From: OLB6 sp964467455
GTDB taxonomy: Bacteria; Bacteroidota; Ignavibacteria; Kapaibacteriales; Kapaibacteriaceae
DNA length: 64,000 bases
Assembly: GCA_964467455.1 (NCBI GenBank)
Contig: CAYXQJ010000003.1
Location: 62,001-126,000 of the forward strand
Reading direction: 5' to 3'
Part shown: positions 43,430-54,400 of the stretch, one piece after another
How the letters are laid out: every line of letters starts with the position of its first letter
How positions within the stretch are numbered: the stretch's first letter is position 1
Notes under the pieces: model-generated
Told to the model about the DNA's origin: nothing
The model's input: only the letters and a program-made list of their open reading frames with translations
Databases searched by the model: none
Position numbers and translations under genes: made by a program

Positions 43430-46400
43430 TTAGCGAACCACGGTCAACGTCTTCGAGAGGATAACATCACCAGCCGTCAGCTTGTACATGTACGAGCCGG
43501 AAGCAACTTCATAACCAGCAGCGTTGCGGCCATTCCACTCGATAGCATAGCTACCGTTTTGGCCGGCGACTTCTTGGTCATAGAGGCTGTTGACGAGATT
43601 ACCCATCATGTCATAGATCTCGAGCTTCACATTCGTGCGATACGGAACGCGGAAACGGATCGTCGTCTTACCGTCAGCCGGGTTCGGATAGTTATCGTCG
43701 AGTGCGACCGAGTTATCTTCGCTGAAGACCACATTGACTTCGTTCGAGAAGCTTTCGCGACCGTCAAAGTCAACTTGGCGGAGACGATACTGATACGTCA
43801 GACCAGCTTGTACCTCGGCATCGAAGAACTTGTAGTTCGTCGTTTGCGTCGTGTTGCCAGCGCCGGCAACAAAGCCGATGTTGGTCCACGGAGCATCCGT
43901 TGCACTTTGGTCAACGCAGTTGAGGCTCGTCTTGCCGGTGATCAGATCAGTGGTCTCCTTGATCGCGCGGCGTTCGATGTTGAAGCCTTGGTTGTTCTTT
44001 TCAGATGCTGTTTCCCAGAAGAGGTCAACACCAGCCGTACGGGCCTTACCATCAAAGTAGGTAAGCTCGACCGGCACAACGCAGTCAACAAAGATCGGCG
44101 GGCTAGCAAAGGAGCGGTCACCGAAGTACGGACGGAGGAGCGGGATCCACGAACCTTGTGTGAAGGTCGGGTAGCCCAAGCTGACACCTTCAGCGTTGAG
44201 GTGATTGTAGCCCGGATTACCGATGGTCGGCATGAACGGAACCCAGTCACCGGAGAAGCGCGTCAATTCGAAGGCGAAGCGGTTGTCGTTCAACAGGGCG
44301 CCGCTACGAACACGAACACGGAAGTTCTTGTCGATCATGAGTGTACGGTTACCGACACCGTACGTCGGAATATCCGAGTACAGCGTGGTGATCATACCCA
44401 TGCGCGACTCGGATGCACCGAGTTCGTAACCTTCAGTACCCATCTGAGCGACCGATGCCCAATATTCACCCGGAGCAAGGACGACCGGCTCTGCGAGGAG
44501 ATACGTGACATACTTGCCGAAGACTGGATCTTGCGTGTCATCTGTCTCGTCTTCACCGCGACGACGAACGATCGTCGAGTTCGGGACGCGCTGGTCACCC
44601 GGGAGTGAACCCTGGTCAGCATAGAGCGAGAACGAGATGTTCAAGATGTCTTGGTTCAATTCAGCCCAGAATGCCTGATAGCCGTAAACGGTATCCTGCG
44701 AGTACAGTGTGAATCGCATAGCGATCTGGCCAGAGGCGTTACCGGCGTCAGCACCGAACATATCGTCCGGCGTGATCCCTGCCGGGTGCTGACCCCATGC
44801 GTTACCCATGGTGTACTGATTGCCAGGACCTGCGAGCTGCGACCATGCTGCACCTGCACCACCCGAGCTACCGCCGCGGTGGTTGAGACCCTTACCAGTG
44901 ACGCCCGAGAACTGAAGCTTCGGAACATCGTTGGTTGGGTTACGCGGGTTGGCTTCATATGCGAACGACGGACCGTACAGAATGTCGAACGTTGAGAACG
45001 TCGAGTCATTCAGCGTGTCAAGGTCGTTACCCGGGAAGAAGATCTTACCTGTGACCTTGTAGCGGCCAGGCGTGGTGTTACGGAAGTTTGCATCCGGGAA
45101 CGGAAGCAATACTTCACGGTTGCCAGCGAGGGTCGGGACCGTGATCGTACGGCAATAGATCTGACGGCTTTCGTTGCCATCAGGCTTGATCTGCAGACGT
45201 ACCGAGAATGCCGGAGCAGCGATGTTCGTGTTGTTTGCCAGCTTCACACGGATCGGAATACGCGTGGCCTGCGATGCAGGAGCCATCGTATATGGCCAGA
45301 TCAGCTGAATGTTAGCAAACTCAACGTCGGTCACTTCATCCGGGAAGAGGATCTTCACGTTGTCGATAAAGAAGTTGTCTTCGTCATCGGCAGGTTGCGG
45401 CGGCTGCGAGTTGTTGATCGCTTGCACATTGAGACGGAAGCGGAAGTTACGTCCACCTTCGTTGACCCACTTGAGCACCGTATCCGGGATCGGCATGGTG
45501 ATCTTGTAGTATTCGAAGTCCTTACCGTCATCAAAGAGGTCTTCGCGAAGACCACCGGTCGGCGGCGTGTAGCTGTTCTCGAGCTGCAGGTTGTAGTCAT
45601 TGATGTCATAACCACGACCGTAGCCACCACCACCCCAGATCTGGAACGGCTGGAGATAGTTCGAACCGAGGTTCTGCGGGTCAAGGACCCACGTCTTGAT
45701 GTTCGTGATGTTCGTCAGACCGTCATTGCTTGGGCGAGCGAACTCAACGCGGAGCATGTCCGGCTTGCGGTAGCCCGGCGTAAAGCCGTTCACAGCGCGG
45801 AGGTTGACCTGGTGTTCCGGACCGATCAAGCGGTTGTCGGAGAAGCCACGAGCAAAGCTGGTGAGCTTACCGGCACGCTGATAGGAGATCGAGAGCACTG
45901 CGCGCTTCTTGCCGGCAAGATTGACCGGGAACGAACGGAGTTCGTCACCGCCATACTGACCGACCTGCGGGATGTCCTGGTTACCGAGGTTAACACGGTT
46001 CAGGCGGATCACCGGAGAAGCCAGCGAGAAGATCGCGGAGTTCTTGGCTGCAAACGTGCCACGCGGCGGCGGCGGGTTGTTGGTCACCTGGTCGCCGTCC
46101 ACCACGTCACCTTCAATGTTCACCCACTTGAGGACCGACGGCATGGAAGCACCACCGACGAGGTGATATTCCGTCACATCGTCGCTGAAGTCATTGAGAC
46201 GACGCATAGCAAAAAGACGGATACCGGTCGTATCGTCGAATGGCCATTCATCGCCAAGGTTGACGTTGTTGGAGTCCTTCGGTTCAGCAACGACCGACGT
46301 AAACAGACGACCGATCTGATCGTCGATGAACGGGTTCGGCTCGAACGGAGGGAAGGTCACGCGGACGAATTCATACGGCTTGACGAAGTGTCCGGCCGTG

Positions 46401-48184
46401 TACGGAACGCCACCGCCGGTGATGTTACAGAGCACAACACCGGAGAGCGAGGTATCACGAAGGGCAGCATCGGTAACGGCCTTCGACGTGTTGTACACGA
46501 TCTTGCCCGTTGCTTCATTCTGAATGCGGAATCGCACCTTGAAGTTGATACCCTGCTTGACGTAGTTCACGCCTTGCGGACCTTGCACGTCATTTGTCAG
46601 GTTCTGAACGATGGCCACCGGCTGAATCGCACCAAGGCGCGTTTCACCAGCCAGGATCTCATAGTTGTTTGCCTGATTTGACGGGATGATCACCGAGAAG
46701 TCAAGCGGAGCGTTGTTATCCAGCGGATGTGTACGATAGTACACCTGGATCACGCGAAGCATGTTCTTCCACTGCTTGAATCGGATGGCGAGGAAGTCCT
46801 TCGGGACAGTGTTGCCATCGTTACGTCTGGAGGTAGCACGAACGCCGCCGTTCGGATCGGTATCTACGTTGAAAAGATACTCAGTGTACTGCGTGTACTT
46901 GATCTGCTGATAATCCAGCGTCGTGTAGGCAGGCATCGCATTCGGGAAGCCCTGCCAATCAGCGCCACTCGGTACCGACGTACGCAGACGGCGTGACGGA
47001 CCGGTGACACCAACCGTTGAGTTACAGCGCATCCACACCGTAGCGGCGTGTGGCTGCAGAGCATTACGCGGAGCGATACCGAAGAACTTTTCGTACTGGA
47101 TCGTTACGGAGCTGTCCGTGCGGTTCAGCGTGACCTGCACCGAGAAGCGATAGTGCTCGCCTTGGCCCGGACGGTTATCCGCCTGGAAGTTCACGTTGTG
47201 CGTCACACCACCAACCGTTGCGGTCTTTGCGCGGATCGGGGTCAAGTTGACAAAATAGATGATCAACTTGTCGTTTGCCGGTGAACGCTTGTAGTATGCG
47301 CGACCGAAGTCGTCGACAGCGCTGAGGTCTTGGTTGTACACCGACAATTGAAGGTCATCCCATGCTGCGGCAATGAGAGCCGGACGAATGTTCGCCGTAG
47401 ATCCCCAAGCACCGGTCAGGCTGCTTTCATCAAGGCGCGTGTTCGTGCGCGTACGCATACCGGCTGTAGCATTGGTCGGAGCATTGCCACATGCAAGGAA
47501 CTGATAGCCGTGGTTGTCTGCTGTTCCATCGCTCATACCGTCGCCGCTGCGCGAGCGCATGTCGTCGGATGCCGGATCATACGAGGTGAAGTTGCCCGGT
47601 GAGGTCTCCAGGCGAGTCTTGACCGTCGGGAAACCATACTCGTTGTACTCATAGAAATACCTACGGTTCGACAGGCCGATGAGGCCGTTCGTCGAAACGT
47701 AGAACGAGTCGTACCGTACCCCGTTGAAGTAGAACGGGAATCCGATCGAGATCGGACCGGCGAACGCATCATCCGTAGAGTCCTGGGCGTTACCAGGATT
47801 GCGGAAGTAAGCGTGACCACCGTAGGTGTTCTGCGACCCATCGAGCCAGTACGAAGCTGGGAACTGGTTCGGACCCGATAAAATCCGACGCCACGTGGCC
47901 GGTTCGGTCAACGTGTCAACGAAAAGCGACGGATCAGGTCGCCAAAAATCGGCCGCTTCGTCGTCAGAGTCGACGAAGTAGTACCCCGTGGAGATGGCCG
48001 CATTCGTGCGGGCATTTGCCGCTGCTACCGTGAACGGGTTCGGATAAGAATTCGCAGGACCACTCAGCTGCGGGATACCGCTCTTCCGCTGAATATCGTC
48101 CGCTTCCTTACCATCGCCCGCCATGACAGCAGTTGCGCCAAGGGTTACGGCCATGAGGGCAAGAAGTAGAAATCTTCTGCTCAT
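43430..48184 (-). CDS. Very large T9SS-sorted cell-surface protein
   Basis: A 1584-residue exported protein. The start ATG 48184 (M-S-R-R-F-L-L-L) has GAGG five bases upstream and begins a clear signal peptide; the frame opens at 48232. Near residues 100-180 is a segment like nidogen/lectin-type surface domains (F-P-F-Y-F-N-G-V-R-Y-D-S-F-Y-V-S-T-N-G-L-I-G). The middle is beta-rich without a family I know. The end is a textbook type A sorting domain: N-Y-P-N-P-A-D-G-K-T-T-I-R-F, V-K-L-E-I-Y-D-M-M-G, G-S-Y-M-Y-K-L-T-A-G, K-T-L-T-V-V-R. The gene has its own long leader and a strong terminator, suggesting an abundant protein (inference). Confidence 0.9.
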   Translation of the reverse strand: MSRRFLLLALMAVTLGATAVMAGDGKEADDIQRKSGIPQLSGPANSYPNPFTVAAANARTNAAISTGYYFVDSDDEAADFWRPDPSLFVDTLTEPATWRRILSGPNQFPASYWLDGSQNTYGGHAYFRNPGNAQDSTDDAFAGPISIGFPFYFNGVRYDSFYVSTNGLIGLSNRRYFYEYNEYGFPTVKTRLETSPGNFTSYDPASDDMRSRSGDGMSDGTADNHGYQFLACGNAPTNATAGMRTRTNTRLDESSLTGAWGSTANIRPALIAAAWDDLQLSVYNQDLSAVDDFGRAYYKRSPANDKLIIYFVNLTPIRAKTATVGGVTHNVNFQADNRPGQGEHYRFSVQVTLNRTDSSVTIQYEKFFGIAPRNALQPHAATVWMRCNSTVGVTGPSRRLRTSVPSGADWQGFPNAMPAYTTLDYQQIKYTQYTEYLFNVDTDPNGGVRATSRRNDGNTVPKDFLAIRFKQWKNMLRVIQVYYRTHPLDNNAPLDFSVIIPSNQANNYEILAGETRLGAIQPVAIVQNLTNDVQGPQGVNYVKQGINFKVRFRIQNEATGKIVYNTSKAVTDAALRDTSLSGVVLCNITGGGVPYTAGHFVKPYEFVRVTFPPFEPNPFIDDQIGRLFTSVVAEPKDSNNVNLGDEWPFDDTTGIRLFAMRRLNDFSDDVTEYHLVGGASMPSVLKWVNIEGDVVDGDQVTNNPPPPRGTFAAKNSAIFSLASPVIRLNRVNLGNQDIPQVGQYGGDELRSFPVNLAGKKRAVLSISYQRAGKLTSFARGFSDNRLIGPEHQVNLRAVNGFTPGYRKPDMLRVEFARPSNDGLTNITNIKTWVLDPQNLGSNYLQPFQIWGGGGYGRGYDINDYNLQLENSYTPPTGGLREDLFDDGKDFEYYKITMPIPDTVLKWVNEGGRNFRFRLNVQAINNSQPPQPADDEDNFFIDNVKILFPDEVTDVEFANIQLIWPYTMAPASQATRIPIRVKLANNTNIAAPAFSVRLQIKPDGNESRQIYCRTITVPTLAGNREVLLPFPDANFRNTTPGRYKVTGKIFFPGNDLDTLNDSTFSTFDILYGPSFAYEANPRNPTNDVPKLQFSGVTGKGLNHRGGSSGGAGAAWSQLAGPGNQYTMGNAWGQHPAGITPDDMFGADAGNASGQIAMRFTLYSQDTVYGYQAFWAELNQDILNISFSLYADQGSLPGDQRVPNSTIVRRRGEDETDDTQDPVFGKYVTYLLAEPVVLAPGEYWASVAQMGTEGYELGASESRMGMITTLYSDIPTYGVGNRTLMIDKNFRVRVRSGALLNDNRFAFELTRFSGDWVPFMPTIGNPGYNHLNAEGVSLGYPTFTQGSWIPLLRPYFGDRSFASPPIFVDCVVPVELTYFDGKARTAGVDLFWETASEKNNQGFNIERRAIKETTDLITGKTSLNCVDQSATDAPWTNIGFVAGAGNTTQTTNYKFFDAEVQAGLTYQYRLRQVDFDGRESFSNEVNVVFSEDNSVALDDNYPNPADGKTTIRFRVPYRTNVKLEIYDMMGNLVNSLYDQEVAGQNGSYAIEWNGRNAAGYEVASGSYMYKLTAGDVILSKTLTVVR

Positions 48185-48392
48185 GAAAACCTCAAAAATG
48201 AAACAGTGAACTAATAGTGCAGTCAGAACCATTGTAAGCGTGCCCTACACACCCTCCCCAGAAAAGAGGGTATGCAAAGGCGACGTAAAATCACGAATTA
48301 CGTCCACATTGTCAAGAAGAAAAGTACGGTAGTTCGCTCAATCTGCCATTAAAGTGCTGTCTAAACGCTTGAACATGACGATCTCCAAAAAG
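48185..48392. other. Gap between purN and the large T9SS gene
   Basis: A 208-bp gap, the longest in the window. It holds a small hairpin (48251-48256 with 48266-48271) in what would be the leader of the T9SS gene and no exact TAnnTTTG on the minus strand. No coding frame is convincing. Confidence 0.5.
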
Positions 48393-48992
48393 TTACCGCC
48401 CACGTTTTGACAGCATTTCGATCGTCTCCGGCAGCAGTTCCTTCTCAAGGCGCTTGACTCGTTCCTCAACTTGCTCGGCTCCTTCGCCATCCTCAATGTC
48501 GATCGACCGTTGGCTGATCACCTGGCCCTCATCGTAGGCCTCCGTGACCCAGTGTACGGTTGCTCCTGTTTGTCGATCTCCCGACTCGACCACTGCCTGA
48601 TGTACCCTTCTCCCATACATTCCTTTGCCGCCGAACTTCGGTAGCAATGCCGGGTGGACGTTGATCACATGGCCGTTCAACATCGCGATCACACGCGGCG
48701 GTAGCAGCTTCATGTACCCTGCCAAGACCAACAGATCAACACCGGCAGCACTCAAGATCGCGACCATCTCGTTGGCCACATCGTCCCGCGACGCAGCACT
48801 AAGTACATGGTTTTGAACACGATAGCGGCGCGCCACATCATTGATACCGGCATCACTGCGATCCGAGATCACGAGTACCACCTGATAACCACATACCGGG
48901 TTTCGCGCTTGGTATGCAAGCACTGCCTCTGCCGTGGCTCCCCTCCCTGACCCCAAGATGGCGACTCGTAACGCCGTGACTTCGTTTGACAT
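48393..48992 (-). CDS. purN: Phosphoribosylglycinamide formyltransferase
   Basis: Transfers a formyl group from 10-formyl-THF to GAR in purine synthesis. The 199-residue protein has V-A-I-L-G-S-G-R-G-A-T, L-V-L-A-G-Y-M-K-L-L and the catalytic I-N-V-H-P-A-L-L-P-K-F-G-G-K-G-M-Y-G with Asn and His, then G-A-T-V-H-W-V-T-E-A-Y-D-E-G. I use ATG 48992 (M-S-N-E-V-T-A); the frame opens at 49025. It is divergent from the TonB receptor gene. Confidence 0.95.
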   Translation of the reverse strand: MSNEVTALRVAILGSGRGATAEAVLAYQARNPVCGYQVVLVISDRSDAGINDVARRYRVQNHVLSAASRDDVANEMVAILSAAGVDLLVLAGYMKLLPPRVIAMLNGHVINVHPALLPKFGGKGMYGRRVHQAVVESGDRQTGATVHWVTEAYDEGQVISQRSIDIEDGEGAEQVEERVKRLEKELLPETIEMLSKRGR

Positions 48993-49066
48993 GCTGCAGA
49001 ACAAACATGGGAAGCACAACGCCATTCACCAATTGGAACTTATGCACACCCCCGTATTGTTGTACG

Positions 49067-49101
49067 CCCCATTCCCCATTCCCCATTCCCCATTCCCCAT
49101 G
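49067..49101. repeat. 7-bp tandem repeat (CCCCATT) containing a start codon
   Basis: Four perfect CCCCATT units (49067-49094), then CCCCATG (49095-49101), whose ATG is the start of the TonB receptor gene. Unit length is not a multiple of three. TATTGTTG, a one-mismatch -7 element, lies at 49055-49062 immediately before the tract. Confidence 0.92.
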
Positions 49102-51438
49102 CCAACGCCTGCACGCGTTCTCCTCCTTGTTCTTGCTCTCGCTGCTCTCACTACACACGCTCTAGCCCAGGACACCACAAACGTCCCTACAGGATCGATC
49201 ACCGGTATGGTGGAAGATGCCGTGACCGGCTCTCCGGTCGTCGGCGCCACGGTTCAGGTAGTCGACACAAAGAAGGGGGCGATCAGCAAGCCCAATGGGC
49301 GTTTTGCTGTCAATAACGTCCCTGCCGGCGTCAGGTCCCTCCGCGTCACGGCCGTGGGCTTCGAACCCGCTACTCTCACCGACGTTGTGGTGAGCCCCGG
49401 AAAGCCCGTCACCGTAGTCGTTCGGATGAGCCAAGCCACCATTGAGCTCAAAGAGGCCGTTGTCACGGCAGAATCGTTCCGAACGGACGTCCAGACGGTC
49501 ACGAGCACGAACCTCCTTACCAGTGAAGAGGTCCGTCGTGCGCCGGGTGTCCAGGAAGATGTTGTCCGAGCCGTCGCATTGTTGCCGGGTGTTGCCGTCA
49601 CTGCTGCGGGCCGCAACGACCTTGCCGTGCGTGGCGGTGCGCCGTTCGAGAACCTGTTCATCGTCGACAACATCGAAGTACCGAACATCAACCACTTTGG
49701 CTCACAAGGATCAACTGGTGGCCCCCTATCCTTGATCAACGTCGATCTCGTGGAGGATGTGTCTTTGTCGACAGGTGGTTTTGGACCGAAATACGGCGAT
49801 CGTTTGTCGTCGGTAACGAATCTGACGCTCCGTAACGGCAACGATCAGAAGTTGAGTGGCGAAGCGAACCTGAGTACGACCGGTTTCTCACTGATCACCG
49901 AGGGGCCGATCGGCGACAAGGGGACGTTCTTCTTGGCGGCCCGTCGCTCCTACCTTGATCTCATCTTCGAACTCGCAGGATTCGGATTCATTCCGGAGTA
50001 TTGGGACTTCTCCGCCAAATTCAACTACGAACTGTCAACAACGGACTATTTGTCGTTCGTTGGTATCGGCGCGTTGGACAAGGTCAAGTTCAACAACACG
50101 GAAGACAATCTGTACGACAATAGCCGTGTTACCGCACCATCGCAAAATCAGTACTTCGCGGGCTTGACGTGGAAACATTTGTTCGCGACGGGATTTTTCA
50201 ACGTGACGTTGGGGCGGACCTTCACGCTGTATAACACCATTCAGCAAGACTCGACCGGTGCGACGGTCTTCCAGACTAACTCCGCAGAAGGCGAGAACTC
50301 ACTCCGCGGCGACTTTGTGTGGTTGCCGCAACAAGAGATCGAAGTCAGCGCCGGTGTGATCGGCAAGTATGCATCAACATTAGACTACGAAGTTGTTCTC
50401 CCGGGATATGCCCGCCTTGATGCCAATGGCACTCCCGCTCCACTGAATGTCGACACGTCATTCACGGCATTCCGCTACGGCGGCTACGCCCAAGCATCGT
50501 GGCAGTTCGCATCGATGTGGAAGGCAAGTCTCGGCGCACGTACCGATATCTATCCCTATCTCGCGGAAACATTCACATTCGGGCCACGTGGCTCGTTGAG
50601 CTTCTTGGCGACACCAACCATGACGATCTCGGTCAGCGGTGGACGGTACTACCAAGCTCCGCAGTTCATCTGGTTGATCGGCGACCCTTCAAACACCAAC
50701 ACACTCAAACCACTCCAGGCAGATCAGGGTGTGTTGAGCTGGCAGTGGATCGCCACCGCAGATCTGAAGATCCAAGTGGAGGCATACTACAAGCGATACT
50801 CCCAATACCCCGTGCGTCTGTTCCGCCCGCAAGCAGTGCTCGCTCCGGCCGGCTTCGACGACATCAACAACGACATTCCCTTCGGCCTCGAGCCGATCGC
50901 TAACTCCGGCGTCGGTACGGCCTATGGTGTTGAATTCTTCATTCAGAAGAAGTTGAGTGCCGATCTGCCGATCTACGGTTTGATCTCGCTGTCGTTCAAC
51001 AACACACAATTCACTGCTAACGACTCCACATCGCGCCTCGGCGCATTCGACACACCGATCATCGGCACGGTTGCCGCCGGCTGGCGTCCCTCAGATCTAT
51101 GGGAGTTCTCCGGCAAGTTCCGGTTGTCGCAAGGCCTACCCACAACTCCGTATATCACCACAGCCGAACGTGCTGCAGAAACAGGATTTCCGATCGGATC
51201 GTTGGACTTCGCCTACTACAACCAGGGCGACCGTCTACCGTTCTTCTTCGCACTCGACCTTCGAGTGGATAAACGTTGGTTCTTCTCCGGCTGGCAGTTG
51301 ATCACGTATATCGACGTACAGAATGTGACGGGCCGACAAAACGTTGGTGGCATCCAGTTCGATCAACAGACCGGCAACGTTGTCCAACAGACCTCGATCG
51401 GCGTCCTCCCGTCCATCGGCATCAACATCGAATTCTAA
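49099..51438 (+). CDS. TonB-dependent receptor with carboxypeptidase-like domain
   Basis: A 779-residue outer-membrane receptor. The signal peptide (about 24 residues) is followed by a CarboxypepD_reg-like domain (G-S-I-T-G-M-V-E-D-A-V-T-G-S-P-V-V-G-A), the plug (A-P-G-V-Q-E-D-V-V-R-A-V-A-L-L-P-G-V and L-A-V-R-G-G-A-P-F-E-N-L), and a beta-barrel ending P-S-I-G-I-N-I-E-F. No SusD partner is adjacent and no cobalamin riboswitch fits in the short leader, so the ligand is unknown. The frame is open back to 48934 but the signal peptide fixes the start. The end overlaps convergent metH by 4 bp. Confidence 0.93.
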   Translation: MPTPARVLLLVLALAALTTHALAQDTTNVPTGSITGMVEDAVTGSPVVGATVQVVDTKKGAISKPNGRFAVNNVPAGVRSLRVTAVGFEPATLTDVVVSPGKPVTVVVRMSQATIELKEAVVTAESFRTDVQTVTSTNLLTSEEVRRAPGVQEDVVRAVALLPGVAVTAAGRNDLAVRGGAPFENLFIVDNIEVPNINHFGSQGSTGGPLSLINVDLVEDVSLSTGGFGPKYGDRLSSVTNLTLRNGNDQKLSGEANLSTTGFSLITEGPIGDKGTFFLAARRSYLDLIFELAGFGFIPEYWDFSAKFNYELSTTDYLSFVGIGALDKVKFNNTEDNLYDNSRVTAPSQNQYFAGLTWKHLFATGFFNVTLGRTFTLYNTIQQDSTGATVFQTNSAEGENSLRGDFVWLPQQEIEVSAGVIGKYASTLDYEVVLPGYARLDANGTPAPLNVDTSFTAFRYGGYAQASWQFASMWKASLGARTDIYPYLAETFTFGPRGSLSFLATPTMTISVSGGRYYQAPQFIWLIGDPSNTNTLKPLQADQGVLSWQWIATADLKIQVEAYYKRYSQYPVRLFRPQAVLAPAGFDDINNDIPFGLEPIANSGVGTAYGVEFFIQKKLSADLPIYGLISLSFNNTQFTANDSTSRLGAFDTPIIGTVAAGWRPSDLWEFSGKFRLSQGLPTTPYITTAERAAETGFPIGSLDFAYYNQGDRLPFFFALDLRVDKRWFFSGWQLITYIDVQNVTGRQNVGGIQFDQQTGNVVQQTSIGVLPSIGINIEF

Positions 51439-54400
51439 GCTCCCAGGTAGGGGGCGAGCCATCGCTCGCATTCTTCGATACTCATGCCTTTGCGACGGGC
51501 ATAGTCTTCCACTTGGTCCTTGCCGATCCGTGTGATGCCGAAGTACTTCGCGTCCGGATGGGCGAAGTACCATCCCGACACACTTGCCGCAGGCATCATA
51601 GCATACGACTCCGTGAGCGCGACGCCCGTTGTTGTCTCTGCCTTGAGCAGTTCGAACAACGAACGCTTCTCAGTGTGATCCGGACATGCCGGATATCCGG
51701 GTGCCGGACGGATCCCTTGATATTCCTCTGCAATGAGGTCTGCATTGCTCAGACCTTCATCCGGTGCATAACCCCAAATGGAGGTGCGTACGGCATGGTG
51801 TAGCCACTCTGCCGCTGCTTCAGCAAGTCGATCAGCGACGGCTTTGACAAGGATCGATCGATAATCGTCGTGGTCCGCCTCAAAGCGAGCGCATAACGTA
51901 TCTACACCATGTCCGGCAGTGACGACAAAAGCCCCGATGTGATCGTTCTCTGTATGAACCATATCGGCCAAACAGAATTGCGGCTGACCTTGCGCCTTGA
52001 TCGTCTGCTGACGTAAGAAGTGCAGTCTCGTCCCCTGCTCCGGCAGCACCACATCGTCGCCGTCGCGATAGGCCGAAAAGATCTGACATACGGCCTTAGC
52101 AGTGATCGACCGTTCACGAATGATCTCATCCAAGAGGTGATTCGCATCGTCGAACAGACTGCGTGCCTCAGCACCATACGTCGCATCGTCGAAGATATCC
52201 GGATAACGCCCCTTGAGTTCCCACGACTGGAAGAACGGCGTCCAATCGATAAATCGACGCAGCTCTTGTAGGTCGATCTGGTCGAACACGACACGGTCCA
52301 TCGTCTTCGGTGCAGGCACGGTACCTTCGATCGACAACGCTCGCGTGCGCGCGTCTTGCAACGGCAGCAGATCCTTTGTGACTGACCGCGCCAAGTAGTC
52401 CTCACGGACCTTGTCGTTCTGCGCTCGGAACTCCTCGATCGCCTGATCACGTCGTTCTTCGCTAAGTAGCGCACCCACAACCGGCACTGCTCGTGACGCA
52501 TCTAACACATGCACCGTAGAGCCATCATATTGCGGTGCGATCTTGACTGCCGTATGTGTCCGCGATGTTGTCGCGCCACCGATCAGCAACGGCAAGATCA
52601 TCTTGCGGCGCGCCATTTCTTTGGCGACGTGCACCATCTCGTCCAACGAAGGAGTGATCAGACCAGACAGGCCGATCACATCAACATTCTCCGCCAGGGC
52701 CGTATCAAGGATCTTCTCCGTGGGCACCATCACTCCGAGGTCGATCACCCGATAGTTGTTGCAACCAAGGACGACGCCGACGATGTTCTTTCCGATGTCG
52801 TGAACATCACCCTTGACCGTTGCCAACAAGACCGTTCCGGCATTAGATGGTGCGCCTCCGGCCTTCTCGGCTTCCATGAACGGCGTCAGATAGGCCACGG
52901 CTTTCTTCATCACGCGCGCACTCTTGACCACCTGCGGCAAGAACATTTTACCCGCACCGAACAAGTCACCGACCTCATTCATACCGTCCATCAACGGACC
53001 TTCGATGATCGCCAACGGTGATGGATAGGTCTGCCGCGCTTCTTCGATATCGGCCTCCACATGATCGGCCACACCTTTGATCAAGGCATGCATGATCCGT
53101 TCGCGAATCGGCAGTGCTCGCCATGCTTCATCTTTTGCAACGGACCGCTCGCCCCCTTTCACGGATTCAGCAAGTACGAGTAAACGTTCCGTGGCATCGG
53201 CGCGACGATTCAACAACACATCTTCGACATGTTCCAACAACATCGGGTCGATCTCGGAATAGACGTCGATCTGACCGGCATTGACGATGCCCATGTCCAT
53301 TCCGGCATGGATGGCATGGTACAAGAAGGCCGTATGCATGGCCCGCCGCACCGGCTCGTTGCCGCGGAACGAAAACGAGATGTTGCTAACACCACCACTC
53401 ACCTTTGAAAGGGGCAGGTGGTTCTTGATCCAGTGTGTGGTGCGGATGAAATCGACGGCGTAGTTGTTGTGTTCGTCGATGCCCGTGGCCACGGTAAGGA
53501 TATTCGGATCGAAGATGATGTCGTATGGAGGGAAGTCGACGACCGTTGTCAACAATCGATAAGAACGTTCGGCGATCTCGATGCGGCGTTCGAACGTATC
53601 AGCTTGTCCGCGCTCATCGAAGGCCATGATGATGACCGCTGCGCCGTAGTCGCGACAAAGGCGGGCTCGACGAAGGAACTCTTCTTCACCATCTTTCAAC
53701 GAGATGGAGTTGACGATGCCTTTTCCTTGTAGACACTTCAAGCCCGCTTCGAGGACCGACCACTTGGAGGAGTCGATCATCACGGGTACCTTGGAGATAT
53801 CCGGCTCGGAGGCGATCAAGTTGAGGAAGGTCGTCATTGCCTGCTCTGAGTCGAGCATGCCCTCATCCATGTTCACGTCGATGATCTGGGCACCGTTCTC
53901 AACCTGTTGTCGTGCAACCTCAAGTGCTTTTTCATAATCACCGTTGAGGATCAACTTCGCAAAGGCCTTGGATCCGGTGACGTTCGTGCGTTCGCCGACG
54001 TTGACGAAGTTGGTGTCGGGACGGATCTCCAGCGCTTCCAGACCGGACAGCCGCAGGTACGGCGCGCGTTGCGAGATCACTCGCGGTGACATTCCTTGCA
54101 CAGCGTCAGCCATGGCCTTGATGTGGTCCGGTGTTGTGCCGCAGCAACCGCCAACGATATTCAGGAAGCCGGAGGCCGCATAGTCACGCGCTTGCTCGCC
54201 CATGAACGCCGGAACTTCGTCGTACCCGCCCATAGCGTTCGGAAGGCCGGCATTGGGGTAAAGTGATACGAAGACCGGTGCGTGTTCACTCAGTTCTTCG
54301 ATGTACGGACGCATCATCGCCGAGCCAAGCGCACAATTCAAACCGATACTCAAAAGGTTTCGACAATGCAGCAACGACTCGAGAAAAGCGCGAGGGGTCT

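Noticed and set aside
43421..46681. Long plus-strand open frames (about 395 and 428 codons) opposite the large T9SS gene
   Set aside because: They lack family motifs, have charged low-quality composition typical of antisense frames in GC-rich genes, and the minus-strand protein has a signal peptide and sorting domain.
48251..48271. Terminator for purN
   Set aside because: The hairpin has only 6 pairs, a 9-base loop and no T-run on the minus strand; kept only as a possible leader structure.
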